Shown piece by piece: positions 25,828 through 35,298 of a stretch of 64,000 nt of DNA. The stretch covers positions 116,250 to 180,249 of the forward strand of contig NZ_BOSH01000015.1 in the NCBI RefSeq assembly GCF_018403245.1, written 5' to 3'. Source of the DNA: Paenibacillus sp. J2TS4. Its GTDB lineage: Bacteria; Bacillota; Bacilli; Paenibacillales; NBRC-103111. Each line of letters begins with the position of its first letter. Position 1 is the first letter of the stretch. The notes under the pieces are model-generated. The model did not search any database and was not told the origin of the DNA. It was given only the letters and a program-made list of their open reading frames with translations. Both the position numbers and the translations under genes were made by a program.

Positions 25828-26418
25828 CGACTTTTCCTCCTGCACCTGTAAGATCATTCTACTCCGCGGTCCCATCGAACTCATCCCGCGATCACAAATA
25901 AGCCTGTCATAGATATGGCGAACTTCTTCTTTTTCCTCCTATTCCATTTTCATCCAAGCCCTCTCATTTGCCCTGGGGAAAAAGGAACGCAGGATTAGAA
26001 TCCTCGTCCGTTCTGACAGAATAGTCCCATTCCGCCTTTTTGCGATATAGGACACGAGACCTATTGTAACTGTTCTTACCTATTTATAAAAGAGGTATCG
26101 GTAAAATTACCCTTTTATTTAATATAAATTTTTAGAGTTGATCGTTAGGGCTCAGATCACAATGTTTGAAGCTTTGAACATTTCCCTTCGGAACGAAATC
26201 GAAGGTTTTCCATTTCCGCATCTATAATCGAGGCAGGAATAGGTGGTAAGTGATTAGATGCATTTTGAAGTATATGTAGCAAACACAACAAAAGTGCTTG
26301 TCAACCGTCTCCGAGCAGAGGATTCTCCGCTGCCGTTCTGTTAACAGGCACTTTTGCAAAATCGATATTTATATGATGGTAAAAAGCCCCTTATCCCGTT
26401 CATTGCTATTGGTTTAGG
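25828..26418. other. Intergenic region with a long inverted repeat
   Basis: No gene is supported over these 590 bases. AT-rich sequence at 26080-26140 probably carries the DoxX promoter. CAAAAGTGCTTGTCAAC (26288-26304) and GTTAACAGGCACTTTTG (26340-26356) are inverted copies with two mismatches around a 35-base loop. The cores start 60 bases apart, like the central pair of the four-core repeat elements elsewhere, but the outer cores are missing. Confidence 0.55.
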
Positions 26419-27531
26419 CTATACCCCGCCTTCCATTTCGGCACAGGCGAGAATGAACGCCCCGACTCCGTGGAGGTCGTTGTCTTTGACCGGCCGGGTT
26501 ACATAGTTGTTATAGTCACCGGCCGAGGTGCCAATGCAAATATCCGGAATAATGACGTGACCCTCCTCATTAAATCGGACTCTGTTAAGCAAGCCTTGGT
26601 ACCCCTGGACGGCGCTCTGCAGAAGCTCCTTGTCTACACAACCGTGCTTGACCGCTTTAGCGATCGTATACACGAACAGACTAGATCCTGATGTTTCCAG
26701 CCAGTTATCCGGAAGCCCGCCTTTGTCCACAACTTGATACCAGAGCCCGCTCTCCTGATCCTGGCAGCGAATCAGCGCCAGCACGAAAGATTTCAGTGCC
26801 GCCTCCAGCTCCTTCCTCCCGGAATGAGCTGCCGGAACATGATCAAGGAAATCGGCGAGAGCCATGCCATACCAGCCTAGAGAACGCCCCCAGAACTCGG
26901 GAGAGCAGCCCGTTACGGCGTCCGCCCAAGGAAAGCTTCGGCTTTCATCCCAAGCATGATACAACAGCCCGCTTTGTTCATCCTTCATATATTTACGCAT
27001 CAGCTTTTCCTGATAAAGCACCATGTCTATAAGCGAAGGCTCCTCGTATTGCTCAGCATATTTCAGAGCGAACACCCCGCCCATATAGAGTCCGTCCAAC
27101 CACATCTGGTAAGGATATTTATCCTTATGCCAGAATCCGCCCTCGGAGGTTCGATTCAGCGTCGCAAACAATTGTCTAAGCTTGTCTGCCGCAATCCTGT
27201 AGCGCGCTTCCCCGTAATGCTTATCCAGGGTAAAGAGCAGCAATCCCGGCATAATGGCGTCGAGCTCATCTCTTGCAAAATAAAAGTTGCCATCGGCATC
27301 GATCAGCTTGTCGACATATTCTTTGGGATAGGTTAAATACGCTTCCTCTCCGGTTTGCTCCCATACCTGAAGCATTCCGTATAGGAACACCCCCTGATGG
27401 TAATGCCAGCGGTTTTCCGGCGGCAGCTTCTCCGGACAGGGATATTGAGCCCTCAAGCCGTCACAAGCGGCTTTGGCCCATTGGAGAGGAGAATAATCGG
27501 TGCGCGGCACCGTCGGATCCAGTGTGTTCAT
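26419..27531 (-). CDS. yteR: GH105 unsaturated rhamnogalacturonyl hydrolase (YteR-like)
   Basis: About 370 residues, alpha/alpha six-barrel. The active-site region MWLDGLYMGG holds the catalytic Asp (about residue 140) and WGRSLGWYGMAL follows near 215; ENRWHYHQGVFLYGM near the N-terminus is also family-typical. It hydrates and splits the terminal unsaturated galacturonyl from rhamnogalacturonan lyase products. There is no signal peptide, so it acts in the cytoplasm on imported oligosaccharides. The ATG at 27531 has AAAGGAG upstream; a GTG 12 bases earlier overlaps that site. It is the distal gene of the operon with the importer at 28.8-32.5 kb. Confidence 0.92.
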   Translation of the reverse strand: MNTLDPTVPRTDYSPLQWAKAACDGLRAQYPCPEKLPPENRWHYHQGVFLYGMLQVWEQTGEEAYLTYPKEYVDKLIDADGNFYFARDELDAIMPGLLLFTLDKHYGEARYRIAADKLRQLFATLNRTSEGGFWHKDKYPYQMWLDGLYMGGVFALKYAEQYEEPSLIDMVLYQEKLMRKYMKDEQSGLLYHAWDESRSFPWADAVTGCSPEFWGRSLGWYGMALADFLDHVPAAHSGRKELEAALKSFVLALIRCQDQESGLWYQVVDKGGLPDNWLETSGSSLFVYTIAKAVKHGCVDKELLQSAVQGYQGLLNRVRFNEEGHVIIPDICIGTSAGDYNNYVTRPVKDNDLHGVGAFILACAEMEGGV

Positions 27532-27585
27532 AGAAGCTTGCACTCCTTTTGCATCATGTTGATCATTTGGCCATGAAAAGAATAA

Positions 27586-28716
27586 TTAAGTCGCATGCGT
27601 ATAAGAACGGAACAAATCCGGAGGGGAAGACAGCGGCGGGGCATCGATCCCGGCGAGCTCGTAACATAAATGCCGGATTAAGATCGCCTGAGTGCCGGCG
27701 TTCATATCTCCTTCCACCTTGCCGAGCCCCAGCCTAACGGGCTTGGGCATGTCGGGGTAGAATTCCCCTGGCTTCACCTGTGCTACATTAGGGGCGGGCG
27801 GAGAATGATCCAGCTCTCTGGAGAACCCGCCATCCTTACGTTTAAGTCTACTCATATTGTAGACGGTTATTTCAATAATCTCCAGCAGTTCGTCTAAGGG
27901 GGTGCTTCTCCTCATGGAATACAGTAGATGAATAGGGTTACGAATGTAGCACATATCTACAGCCGTCTCCTTGCGGAGGCAGTGCAGCAGACTGTTATAC
28001 ATCTCACGCACCCGGGGGATGGGCACCCGAAACCGCTCGTAGAACGTATGGAGCTTGAACGTTCCGGAAACTTTTACATACCAAGAGCCCTCACCCCACA
28101 GGCCGCTTTCCGGATCCTGAAGCGCCTCAAAATAGCGAAGGGCGGCATCCAGATACGGCTTCCTGTCGGCTTGCGGCATTTGGGCCAAATAAGCTGCCGA
28201 GGTGCACAGCCGATCACAGCCCCTCCAACTGTTGCTCAGCTCTACGCTTTGCAGCCACCCGACATAGGTGTCCGGGGTGCGGATATAATCGGGCGAAGCC
28301 TGTCGATCATTAGGCAGCGGGTATAGCGGCTTCGCCCCCAGCTTCCACAGCGCTCCGAGGCTGTACCCGATCGCTCTGGCCACCATAACCTCGTCTTCCC
28401 TCATGAGCGGATCAGCATCATAAAAATATCCGGTGGAAGGCTCCTGCTTTTGCTGAAAAAAGGTAATCATTCGCTGCTTCATCGTATCATCCAAAGCCCC
28501 AAAGAGCTGGCAGCGCGCCAACAGATTTAAGGCCTGGGCGGTAGACTCAATGTCCGGAATAAATTGATCCGAGGCTTTGGAGCTTTGCGCGTAGTAGAAC
28601 GCTCCATGCTCCGGATCATACTGCCCTTCCAGCCATTCAAAGAACCCGTGGAACAATCCGTCCATTTCCTTAAGAGCGCTGCGCAGCCGGTCATTCATCG
28701 AATCTGTTGGTTGCAT
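27586..28716 (-). CDS. Uncharacterised alpha/alpha-toroid protein
   Basis: About 376 residues, no signal peptide. Repeated helical pairs with Gly/Trp-rich turns (ESTAQALNLLARCQLFGA, TGYFYDAD, SGLWGEGSWYVKVSGTFKL, KRKDGGFSREL, GTQAILIRHLCYELAG) suggest an alpha/alpha toroid as in prenyltransferase-like or glycosidase-like folds. I cannot name the family. The start at 28716 is set by GGGGAG upstream. It lies between the importer permease genes and the GH105 gene on the same strand, so a role in uronic-acid or rhamnose oligosaccharide breakdown is plausible but unproven. Confidence 0.7.
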   Translation of the reverse strand: MQPTDSMNDRLRSALKEMDGLFHGFFEWLEGQYDPEHGAFYYAQSSKASDQFIPDIESTAQALNLLARCQLFGALDDTMKQRMITFFQQKQEPSTGYFYDADPLMREDEVMVARAIGYSLGALWKLGAKPLYPLPNDRQASPDYIRTPDTYVGWLQSVELSNSWRGCDRLCTSAAYLAQMPQADRKPYLDAALRYFEALQDPESGLWGEGSWYVKVSGTFKLHTFYERFRVPIPRVREMYNSLLHCLRKETAVDMCYIRNPIHLLYSMRRSTPLDELLEIIEITVYNMSRLKRKDGGFSRELDHSPPAPNVAQVKPGEFYPDMPKPVRLGLGKVEGDMNAGTQAILIRHLCYELAGIDAPPLSSPPDLFRSYTHAT

Positions 28717-28831
28717 CCGCTTACCACTCCCCTTGAATTGCAACGTTTTTGGCCAGTTAAACAAATACATCCATCTCACTTGGACCACACAACTCGCCAA
28801 CAGCCTCGCTCTACTCTACCCTTCTCTTCCG

Positions 28832-29713
28832 TTACCCTTTAATCGATCCCAGTAGCGCTCCTTTGGCAAAGTGCTTCTGAAGGAACGGGTAGACCAGCAG
28901 GACCGGAAGGGTCGCCACGACAATAACAGCCATCTTGACCGTTTGCTCCGGTGGAGCGATGAAACCGTCGTCAAAGCCGGAGGTGTCGGCACTGATCCCG
29001 CTCGCGAGAATAACGATCTGCCTTAATATAATCTGCACCGGCCACTTGGCCGAATCGTTCAAGTAAAGAATCGCCGGCATGTAGGTGTTCCAATACGTTA
29101 CCGCATAGAACAGCGAAATCGTGGCAATGGCCGGCATGGACAGAGGGATGACAATTCTGAACAGAATCCCCCAGTCGCTGCAGCCATCTATTCGCGCCGA
29201 TTCCTCCAGGCCATCCGGCAAATTCTGAAAGAAATTTCTCATAATAATAAGGTTAAACGCGCTGATGGCACTTGGGATAATTAAAGCCAAGTACGTGTCG
29301 ATCAGTCCCATTCCTTTGACCACCAAGAAGGTAGGAATCATTCCGCCATTAAACAGCATAGTGAAGACGACCAGAAACATAATCAGATTTCGCCCGTCCA
29401 AATCTCTTCTGGCCAGCCCGTACGCCATCAAGGACGTAAGGAACATGCTGAACAGCGTGCCGAACAACGTCACTCCAACAGAAACCCCCAATGATTTGAT
29501 CAATACATTGGTTGAGAATATATACCGGTAGGCATCCAGCGAGAACACGGTAGGAAACAGGACGAAGCGCTTTTGTGCAAGCTCTTGAACGGTCGTGAAC
29601 GAACCGGCTATGATATGCAAAAATGGAATGACCGTGATCAGCGCAATAATAAGCAACAGCGTGTAATTGACGCCATCAAAAATTCGGCTCCCCCATGATT
29701 TGTCTTGAAGCAT
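28832..29713 (-). CDS. Sugar ABC transporter permease, LplC/YtcP-like
   Basis: 293 residues with six membrane helices and the inner-membrane coupling loop EESARIDGCSDWGILFRIVIPLSMP (EAA motif). The C-terminus ends in YPFLQKHFAKGALLGSIKG, which is the signature of the LplC/YtcP group of oligosaccharide importers. GGAGGG lies nine bases before the ATG at 29713. It pairs with the LplB-like permease at 29741-30694 and the binding protein at 30900-32456. No ATPase gene is in the operon, as usual: such systems share an MsmX-type ATPase encoded elsewhere. Confidence 0.93.
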   Translation of the reverse strand: MLQDKSWGSRIFDGVNYTLLLIIALITVIPFLHIIAGSFTTVQELAQKRFVLFPTVFSLDAYRYIFSTNVLIKSLGVSVGVTLFGTLFSMFLTSLMAYGLARRDLDGRNLIMFLVVFTMLFNGGMIPTFLVVKGMGLIDTYLALIIPSAISAFNLIIMRNFFQNLPDGLEESARIDGCSDWGILFRIVIPLSMPAIATISLFYAVTYWNTYMPAILYLNDSAKWPVQIILRQIVILASGISADTSGFDDGFIAPPEQTVKMAVIVVATLPVLLVYPFLQKHFAKGALLGSIKG

Positions 29714-29740
29714 GATGTTCAACCCTCCATTTGCGCAAAA

Positions 29741-30694
29741 TTAGAAAATTCCTTCTTCGCCTACCTTCTTCGACAGCCAGTTCGCGATAACAACCAGTAT
29801 CAGTCCGATAAAGGATTTGAAAAAGCCTACCGCCGTACTAAAGCTGTACTGCCCTTGTTTTAACCCGGCCGTATAAACATACGTATCAAAAATTTCCGCG
29901 ACCTCCCGGTTCATGGAATTCAGAAGCAGATAGACATGCTCGAAGCCAAGCTCCAATACATCCCCGATTTTCAGAATTAACAAAACGACGATTACACTGC
30001 GGATGGAGGGCAGGGTTATGTGCCAAATCTGCCGAAAACGGTTAGCCCCATCCATTCTTGCCGCCTCATACAATTGAGGGTCAATGGCGGCCATCGCAGC
30101 CAAATAAATAATCGTTCCCCAACCGGCCTCCCGCCAAATAACCTGCAAAATATACATAGGCCGAAACCATTCGCTGCTCATTAAAAAGTTGATCTTGTTA
30201 AGGCCTAACATGGCGAATATTTCGTTAATAATGCCCCGATCGACAGACAGCATAACAAAGGTGATAGCTACAATTATGACCCATGACATGAAGTGGGGAA
30301 TATAAATCAGCGTCTGTACAGACCGCTTGAATATATTGCTTCGGACTTCATTCAGCATAAGTGCCAATACAATCGGAACCGGAAAATAAATAACGAGATT
30401 CAATAGAAACAAAACCAACGTATTTTTCAATATTGTAAAAAACATCGGCTCGGCGAACAGGCGCTCAAAGTGCCTGAACCCGACCCATGGACTTCCCGTA
30501 ATCCCCAGATATGGCTTGTAATCCTGCATAGCAATGACAAGCCCGCCCATCGGGATATATTTAAAAATAATAAAATACAACAGTCCCGGTAAGATCATTA
30601 GATAAATCGCGCGATTTTTGACGATTCTTCTCATGAGGCCCGACTTCGTAGCCGGTTTGGTAGATTTGATCTTCTGCACCGCTGCTTCGCCCAT
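29741..30694 (-). CDS. Sugar ABC transporter permease, LplB/YteP-like
   Basis: 317 residues, six membrane helices, N-terminal cytoplasmic tail of about 20 residues. The coupling loop is YEAARMDGANRFRQIWHITLPSI, and IFKYIPMGGLVIAMQDYKPYLG after TM1 is characteristic of the LplB branch. The start at 30694 (MGEAAVQK) has AAAGGAAG upstream; the longer frame runs through an intercistronic hairpin. It forms the channel together with the LplC-like partner. The B. subtilis counterparts YteP-YtcP import rhamnogalacturonan oligosaccharides, which fits the GH105 gene here. Confidence 0.92.
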   Translation of the reverse strand: MGEAAVQKIKSTKPATKSGLMRRIVKNRAIYLMILPGLLYFIIFKYIPMGGLVIAMQDYKPYLGITGSPWVGFRHFERLFAEPMFFTILKNTLVLFLLNLVIYFPVPIVLALMLNEVRSNIFKRSVQTLIYIPHFMSWVIIVAITFVMLSVDRGIINEIFAMLGLNKINFLMSSEWFRPMYILQVIWREAGWGTIIYLAAMAAIDPQLYEAARMDGANRFRQIWHITLPSIRSVIVVLLILKIGDVLELGFEHVYLLLNSMNREVAEIFDTYVYTAGLKQGQYSFSTAVGFFKSFIGLILVVIANWLSKKVGEEGIF

Positions 30695-30728
30695 GATGGA
30701 TCTTCCTTTCAACGATAAAGAGATGACA

Positions 30729-30750
30729 GGCTGTTGAACCCTCAACAGCC
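30729..30750 (-). terminator. Intercistronic hairpin between binding-protein and permease genes
   Basis: Perfect 9-bp stem GGCTGTTGA / TCAACAGCC with a four-base loop and no strong T-tract. Such stems often lower downstream expression or protect the 3' end of an abundant binding-protein message. Confidence 0.55.
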
Positions 30751-30899
30751 CGTTTGGTAAACCTTCCGAATGGAGACTTCCCAAGTGAGAGTCTGGATTT
30801 CTGGCTGAATGACCGTTGTATAACCGTTTATATGGCCCGCGTATGATTAACTGCGCCGACAGTTATGTGACTGCCAACTCTTAGCTTAAATCTTATGCA

Positions 30900-32456
30900 T
30901 TAACCGTTGCTTTTCGCCTTTTGGTAAGATTCATTGAATTCTTCTATAATTTGGCTGCCGCCTTCTTTAAGCCATCTGTCCACTTCGTTCTGGAATCCAG
31001 CCTCGTCCAGCTTTCCGAGAATGAAGTTATAAGTGGCATCCTTAATAATTTCTTGCAGACGAACGCCTCTTTCCGTGTAGGTTTGAGAGTCCAGCGGAGC
31101 CGTCGGATCGTGAATCAGGAAATTTTCGTTATCGATAATCAGCTCCTCCGCTTTGGCTTTAACCGGCAACTTGAAGTAGCCTTCCAGCATATCAATGGTG
31201 CTCGGTCCGCCGACCATAATGGCCTGATACGGCTTCACTTCCCGTTCGGTCAGTTTAGCGTCTTCCACAGGAGAAGCTTTTCCTTCCACTATGTTGTAAT
31301 GTGTGCCTTCTACCCCGTAATAAATCAGGTTGGCCAGTTCCGGGCTCATCAGCTGATCATAGAAGCTGAGAATATCCTTCAAGTCCTCCTCCGTCTTGAC
31401 GGAAGATTTAGGAAACAGAACCGCGGATCCATACCCCGGAATAGCCCATATCCCCAGCCCGTCCGGTCCTTCGATCCGGTTATGCACTTCGAGCTCGATA
31501 TCCGGATTGATCTCCACCATCTTCTGATGCAGGCTGACTACGTCACCCATAGCTCCAATGTACATTCCCGCCGCTCCGGTAATAAACAGATTCTGCTGGT
31601 CCGTCTTGCTCGTGACCGGAAAATCCTGATTAATCAGACCTTCTTCATGAAGCTTCCGGAAATACTTCATCGTCTCCATATACCCCGGATGCATAAATTC
31701 CGGCTCCAGCTTGCCATCCTCTTCCGACCAGTTGTTAGGCGTTCCAAAGTAGGAGCTGATCGTCTTGAACGCTCCATAGATCAAATCGCTTCGGTCCGTT
31801 AGACCGATCGTATCTTTTTTCCCGCTCCCATTCGGATCGTTCTCCGTGAAGCCCTTTAGCATGTCATACAGCTCATCGACATTCTTCGGAGCACTCAACC
31901 CAAGACGATCGGCCCAATCCTTCCGATAGATGATTCCTTGCCTGGATAGAGGACGCTCCTGGTAAAGAGCATAAATCTTCCCGTCGACCGAAGTATTATT
32001 CATCACCGCCGGATTAAAATTATTGAGATTGGGATAATCCTTCAGCAGAGGTCCGATTTCCCAGAACTGTCCGTCTCGAATCGCATCTTTAAATAGAATA
32101 AGCGTGCTTTGATTCTTCATATAGACCGCTTGAGGCAGTGTTCCTGTTGCAAAGGAGGCGTTAAGCTTCTCTTCATAGCTGCCGTCGGGCACCCATTGGA
32201 TATCCAATTGCGTATTTGTCTTTTCTTCCACCAGCTTCTCGATCAGATCGGATGGCACCTCAGGAGTATGAAGATTGGCCATTATACTGATCTTTACAGG
32301 GCTCTTCTTAGCCTCGCCCTGATCCTGGGCGGGATTCTTCTCTTCCGCATCCTTGCCCCCGCCGGCACACCCGGCTAACAGAGATACGGCAGTCGCCGTA
32401 GCGAGTAAAACGTTTCCATACTTAGCGAATCCTGTTTTCCCTGATTTCTTTCTCAT
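30900..32456 (-). CDS. Extracellular sugar-binding lipoprotein (LplA/YtcQ-like)
   Basis: 518-residue precursor with signal peptide and lipobox LLAGC (lipidated Cys about residue 27), followed by a charged linker and a solute-binding fold (cluster typical of oligosaccharides: SIMANLHTPEVPSDLIEKLV, GTLPQAVYMKN, IYRKDWADRLGLSAPKNVDELYDML). The start at 32456 is set by GAGGAGG upstream and places the signal peptide right; the longer frame to 32621 only reads through the regulatory region. It feeds the two permeases encoded downstream. It is transcribed divergently from the YtdP/YesS-like regulator. Confidence 0.93.
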   Translation of the reverse strand: MRKKSGKTGFAKYGNVLLATATAVSLLAGCAGGGKDAEEKNPAQDQGEAKKSPVKISIMANLHTPEVPSDLIEKLVEEKTNTQLDIQWVPDGSYEEKLNASFATGTLPQAVYMKNQSTLILFKDAIRDGQFWEIGPLLKDYPNLNNFNPAVMNNTSVDGKIYALYQERPLSRQGIIYRKDWADRLGLSAPKNVDELYDMLKGFTENDPNGSGKKDTIGLTDRSDLIYGAFKTISSYFGTPNNWSEEDGKLEPEFMHPGYMETMKYFRKLHEEGLINQDFPVTSKTDQQNLFITGAAGMYIGAMGDVVSLHQKMVEINPDIELEVHNRIEGPDGLGIWAIPGYGSAVLFPKSSVKTEEDLKDILSFYDQLMSPELANLIYYGVEGTHYNIVEGKASPVEDAKLTEREVKPYQAIMVGGPSTIDMLEGYFKLPVKAKAEELIIDNENFLIHDPTAPLDSQTYTERGVRLQEIIKDATYNFILGKLDEAGFQNEVDRWLKEGGSQIIEEFNESYQKAKSNG

Positions 32457-32616
32457 TTCTTTCAACGACCTCCTCATATAGGAAATATCGAATAGCGATC
32501 TTGCTGTCTCCATAGTAAAAGGAATAACCCGATTACGTATATAATCCTCCAATAAGATGAATCCTTTTGGGACCGCCTGGAATCCTTTTTGGCGTCCTCT
32601 CGTGCTGGTCATGTTA

Positions 32617-32672
32617 TCCAAGGATTATTACAGCCCTGGAGAAGATTACGATAATCTAATCCAAGGATTATT
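32617..32672. promoter_or_regulatory. Candidate operator of the divergent sugar locus
   Basis: An exact 13-bp direct repeat TCCAAGGATTATT occurs at 32617-32629 and 32660-32672, 43 bases apart, with the dyad GATTACGATAATC (32644-32656) between. Two further AATCCTTTT sequences on the same strand (32560-32590) read AAAAGGATT in the opposite direction. Direct repeats one side of a promoter are typical targets of AraC-type regulators, and one is encoded right next door. Confidence 0.5.
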
Positions 32673-32752
32673 TTCTATAAAATGATTATTGCCCTGCATC
32701 CGGGTTTTCTCTAGAATTGGGGGTACTACGAGAACGGTAGGAGAAGATACTT

Positions 32753-35032
32753 TTGAACAGACTTAACCTATACAAAAAAATGGTTATTTTCGGTTGCCTG
32801 CTGTGCATCATTCCCGTTCTGTTCCTCGGCTTCTTTTCATATATTAAATCGGCCGACTCCATTCAAGAGCAGGTCAACGAAAGCAATATCCATCTGATGA
32901 AGCAATTAAATGGCAACATGGAGCAAATTCTAAAAACGCTGGATCAATCGTTGAATCACGTCATCAACTCGACTCTAGTTCAGGAAGCGCTTTATCGCCC
33001 CATTAAATTTTACGATTTTCAGCTATATAACAATCTGAGAAAAGAGCTCAGTCATCTCCAGTCGTTCGACACCAGGGTAACGGATGTCATAGTCGTGAAT
33101 ATCGCCCACGATTGGGTAGTAAACAACCAGGGGCTGTACGAGCTGGAGGCTTATTCGGCCAAAGACAAGCTGCTAAGCTTTATGTCGCTTCCTTTCAATT
33201 CAAACTGGGTTCTGCTGGAGAACAAAGGATTAGGCTCCTTGGACACAGAGTCCTACAGTTGTAATCACATTATTACTCTAATCAAAAAACTGCCCAATCT
33301 CAGCTCAGACAAGCGTGGCTTGGCCATCGCCAATATTCCAAGCTGCAGCCTGTCCAAAATTATAGCCAATAATTCAGACTCCCGGGAAATGATGATATTG
33401 GACAGCGATAGCCGTATTCTGATTCACCCGGATGAGACCAAGATTGGTCAATCGGTGTTAGCCACCAATCGGATAAATCCTGACGATTTCACGCTGTTGG
33501 ATAATAAAGTGGGACAATTCAAGACGGGCACCGGGGACGGCGATTTTACCGTAACCTATGTGCGGTCGGATTTTAACGGCTGGATCTATGTTTCCTTCAC
33601 CGAAATCCAGCAAATCACCAAAGAAGCCAAAGCGATAGGATGGTTTACTGTCTACGTCTGCCTGGCCATTATTGTGACCTCCGTCTTCTTTGTCTGGCTG
33701 GGCAGCCGCAGGATGTACACGCCTATTCGCGGAATCGTGAAAGCCATTTCAGATCGTTTTCCCGATTTCAATGCCAAGAAGAAGGACGAATTGCAAATTA
33801 TTAATGAACATATTGAAGATCTGTTTATATCCAATTCGAATTTGAAGCATGAGTTATCCCAAAATTCGCTGCAGATGCGATCACTTTTTCTCAATAAATT
33901 TTACCTGGGCAATCTCAGCCAGACCGAATTGACGGATCAATTGATTCTGTACGGCTATTATACCCATGTCAGGGAATGGAATCATCTGATCGTTCTGACC
34001 CTTCAGGTGGATCTGCTGCTTTTTGCTGCGAATAATATTGTGGAGGAAATCGTTCCTCCCGAGAACAGGCTGACCCCTGTCATTGCGGATCAGACCCAGG
34101 TGACGCTGATCGGCAGCACAGAAACGGATATGGAATCTTTTAATGCCTATATTTACGATATGACAGAATCGATTCAGCAGAAGATCCATACTTTCCTGGA
34201 CCTGGATGTAAGCATCGGAACCAGTCTTCCCTTTAAGCTTCTGAGCAAGGCTCCCCGAGCGTACAAGGAAGGGCTGGAGGCCTTGAAGCATCGAATGAAG
34301 CTGGGGAAAGGGGTCATCATCCCCTATTCCAATATCAACTCCGGGAAGCATACGCTGATCTATTCCTACCCGAGGCATATCGAGAACGAATTGATCGATT
34401 CCATCAAGCTTGCGGACGAGGAAAGAGCGACAGAGCTGCTCAGGCAATGGTTAGACGAAGTTTTCCATAGAGACCGGTCGCCGCACGAGTACCAAATTTC
34501 CTTGCTTCGGCTGCTAAATGACTTAATGATCGTCGTGCAGGAAACCGGAATCCGGCTGCAGCAGTTTGTTCCAGAAGGCCGCTTCTTACATCAGGAATTG
34601 CTCAAGCTCTATGTTAGTGACGAGATAGAAACATGGTTCCAAACGAGCGTGATCCGGCCGTTGATCGAGGTTTTCCGGGATCGCAGAGACTCTCAGTATC
34701 ATAATTTGTCGGAGCAAATTATCGATATGATCCATAACGGCTACGACACCGATCTTACGCTGGAGGAATGCGCTTCCAGGCTGCACTATAATGCCTTCTA
34801 TTTAAGCAGCGTGTTCAAGAAGGAGACGAATATGTCCTTCAGTGATTATTTGTCCATGCACCGCTTCCATATGGCTAAGGAATGGTTGACGCAGACGGAT
34901 ATGCCGATTAAAGACATCGCCCAGAAGCTGAGATATAACAATCCGCAAAATTTCATCCGGTTTTTCCGCAAACAGACGGGCATGACTCCCGGCCAATACC
35001 GGACCCAGCACAGCCATATAGCAAAAAGCTAA
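32753..35032 (+). CDS. Membrane-anchored AraC-family regulator (YtdP/YesS-like)
   Basis: 759 residues. TM1 (VIFGCLLCIIPVLFLGFFSYI, about 11-31) is followed by an extracellular Cache-like sensor region to about 290, TM2 (FTVYVCLAIIVTSVFFVWLG), a cytoplasmic linker and a C-terminal AraC double helix-turn-helix (LTLEECASRLHYNAFYLSSVFKKE, MPIKDIAQKLRYNNPQNFIRFFRKQTGMTPGQYR). The start is TTG at 32753 with TAGGAG nine bases upstream. Length and layout match B. subtilis YtdP and YesS, which activate pectin/rhamnogalacturonan genes. The divergent importer/GH105 operon is its probable target. Confidence 0.92.
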   Translation: MNRLNLYKKMVIFGCLLCIIPVLFLGFFSYIKSADSIQEQVNESNIHLMKQLNGNMEQILKTLDQSLNHVINSTLVQEALYRPIKFYDFQLYNNLRKELSHLQSFDTRVTDVIVVNIAHDWVVNNQGLYELEAYSAKDKLLSFMSLPFNSNWVLLENKGLGSLDTESYSCNHIITLIKKLPNLSSDKRGLAIANIPSCSLSKIIANNSDSREMMILDSDSRILIHPDETKIGQSVLATNRINPDDFTLLDNKVGQFKTGTGDGDFTVTYVRSDFNGWIYVSFTEIQQITKEAKAIGWFTVYVCLAIIVTSVFFVWLGSRRMYTPIRGIVKAISDRFPDFNAKKKDELQIINEHIEDLFISNSNLKHELSQNSLQMRSLFLNKFYLGNLSQTELTDQLILYGYYTHVREWNHLIVLTLQVDLLLFAANNIVEEIVPPENRLTPVIADQTQVTLIGSTETDMESFNAYIYDMTESIQQKIHTFLDLDVSIGTSLPFKLLSKAPRAYKEGLEALKHRMKLGKGVIIPYSNINSGKHTLIYSYPRHIENELIDSIKLADEERATELLRQWLDEVFHRDRSPHEYQISLLRLLNDLMIVVQETGIRLQQFVPEGRFLHQELLKLYVSDEIETWFQTSVIRPLIEVFRDRRDSQYHNLSEQIIDMIHNGYDTDLTLEECASRLHYNAFYLSSVFKKETNMSFSDYLSMHRFHMAKEWLTQTDMPIKDIAQKLRYNNPQNFIRFFRKQTGMTPGQYRTQHSHIAKS

Positions 35033-35086
35033 ATCCGCCCGTGTTATAGCGCTGCCAATGCGGCTTGCAGACGGAGTGCGATGAAA

Positions 35087-35280
35087 GCGCGCAACGGAGG
35101 CGCATGGACGGAACGTAGGAGTGTGCGGGTACGGCGGCACACAGCCCGAGGCGCGGCCATGGTGGCGCGTAACGGCGGCGCATAGACGGGGCGTAGTAGT
35201 GGGCGCGCGGGGAGAGGCCGCACGGGGGCAAGGATCAGTGGCAGAAGCGCGAAAGCGGCGACGGAGGCGCAGGCATCGAG
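35087..35280. repeat. GC-rich imperfect tandem repeat
   Basis: A block of very high G+C follows the regulator gene. GCGCAACGGAGGCGCATGG (from about 35089) recurs as GCGTAACGGCGGCGCATAG (from about 35167), 78 bases later, each continuing ACGG..CGTAG.AGTG. A weaker third copy starts near 35247. Long minus-strand frames here are low-complexity and are not credible genes. Confidence 0.6.
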
Positions 35281-35298
35281 GACAACGATAAAACCTAC

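Noticed and set aside
25886..26418. Possible small gene between the DoxX and GH105 genes
   Set aside because: All frames are broken by stops; only a promoter-like AT-rich part and an inverted repeat are visible.
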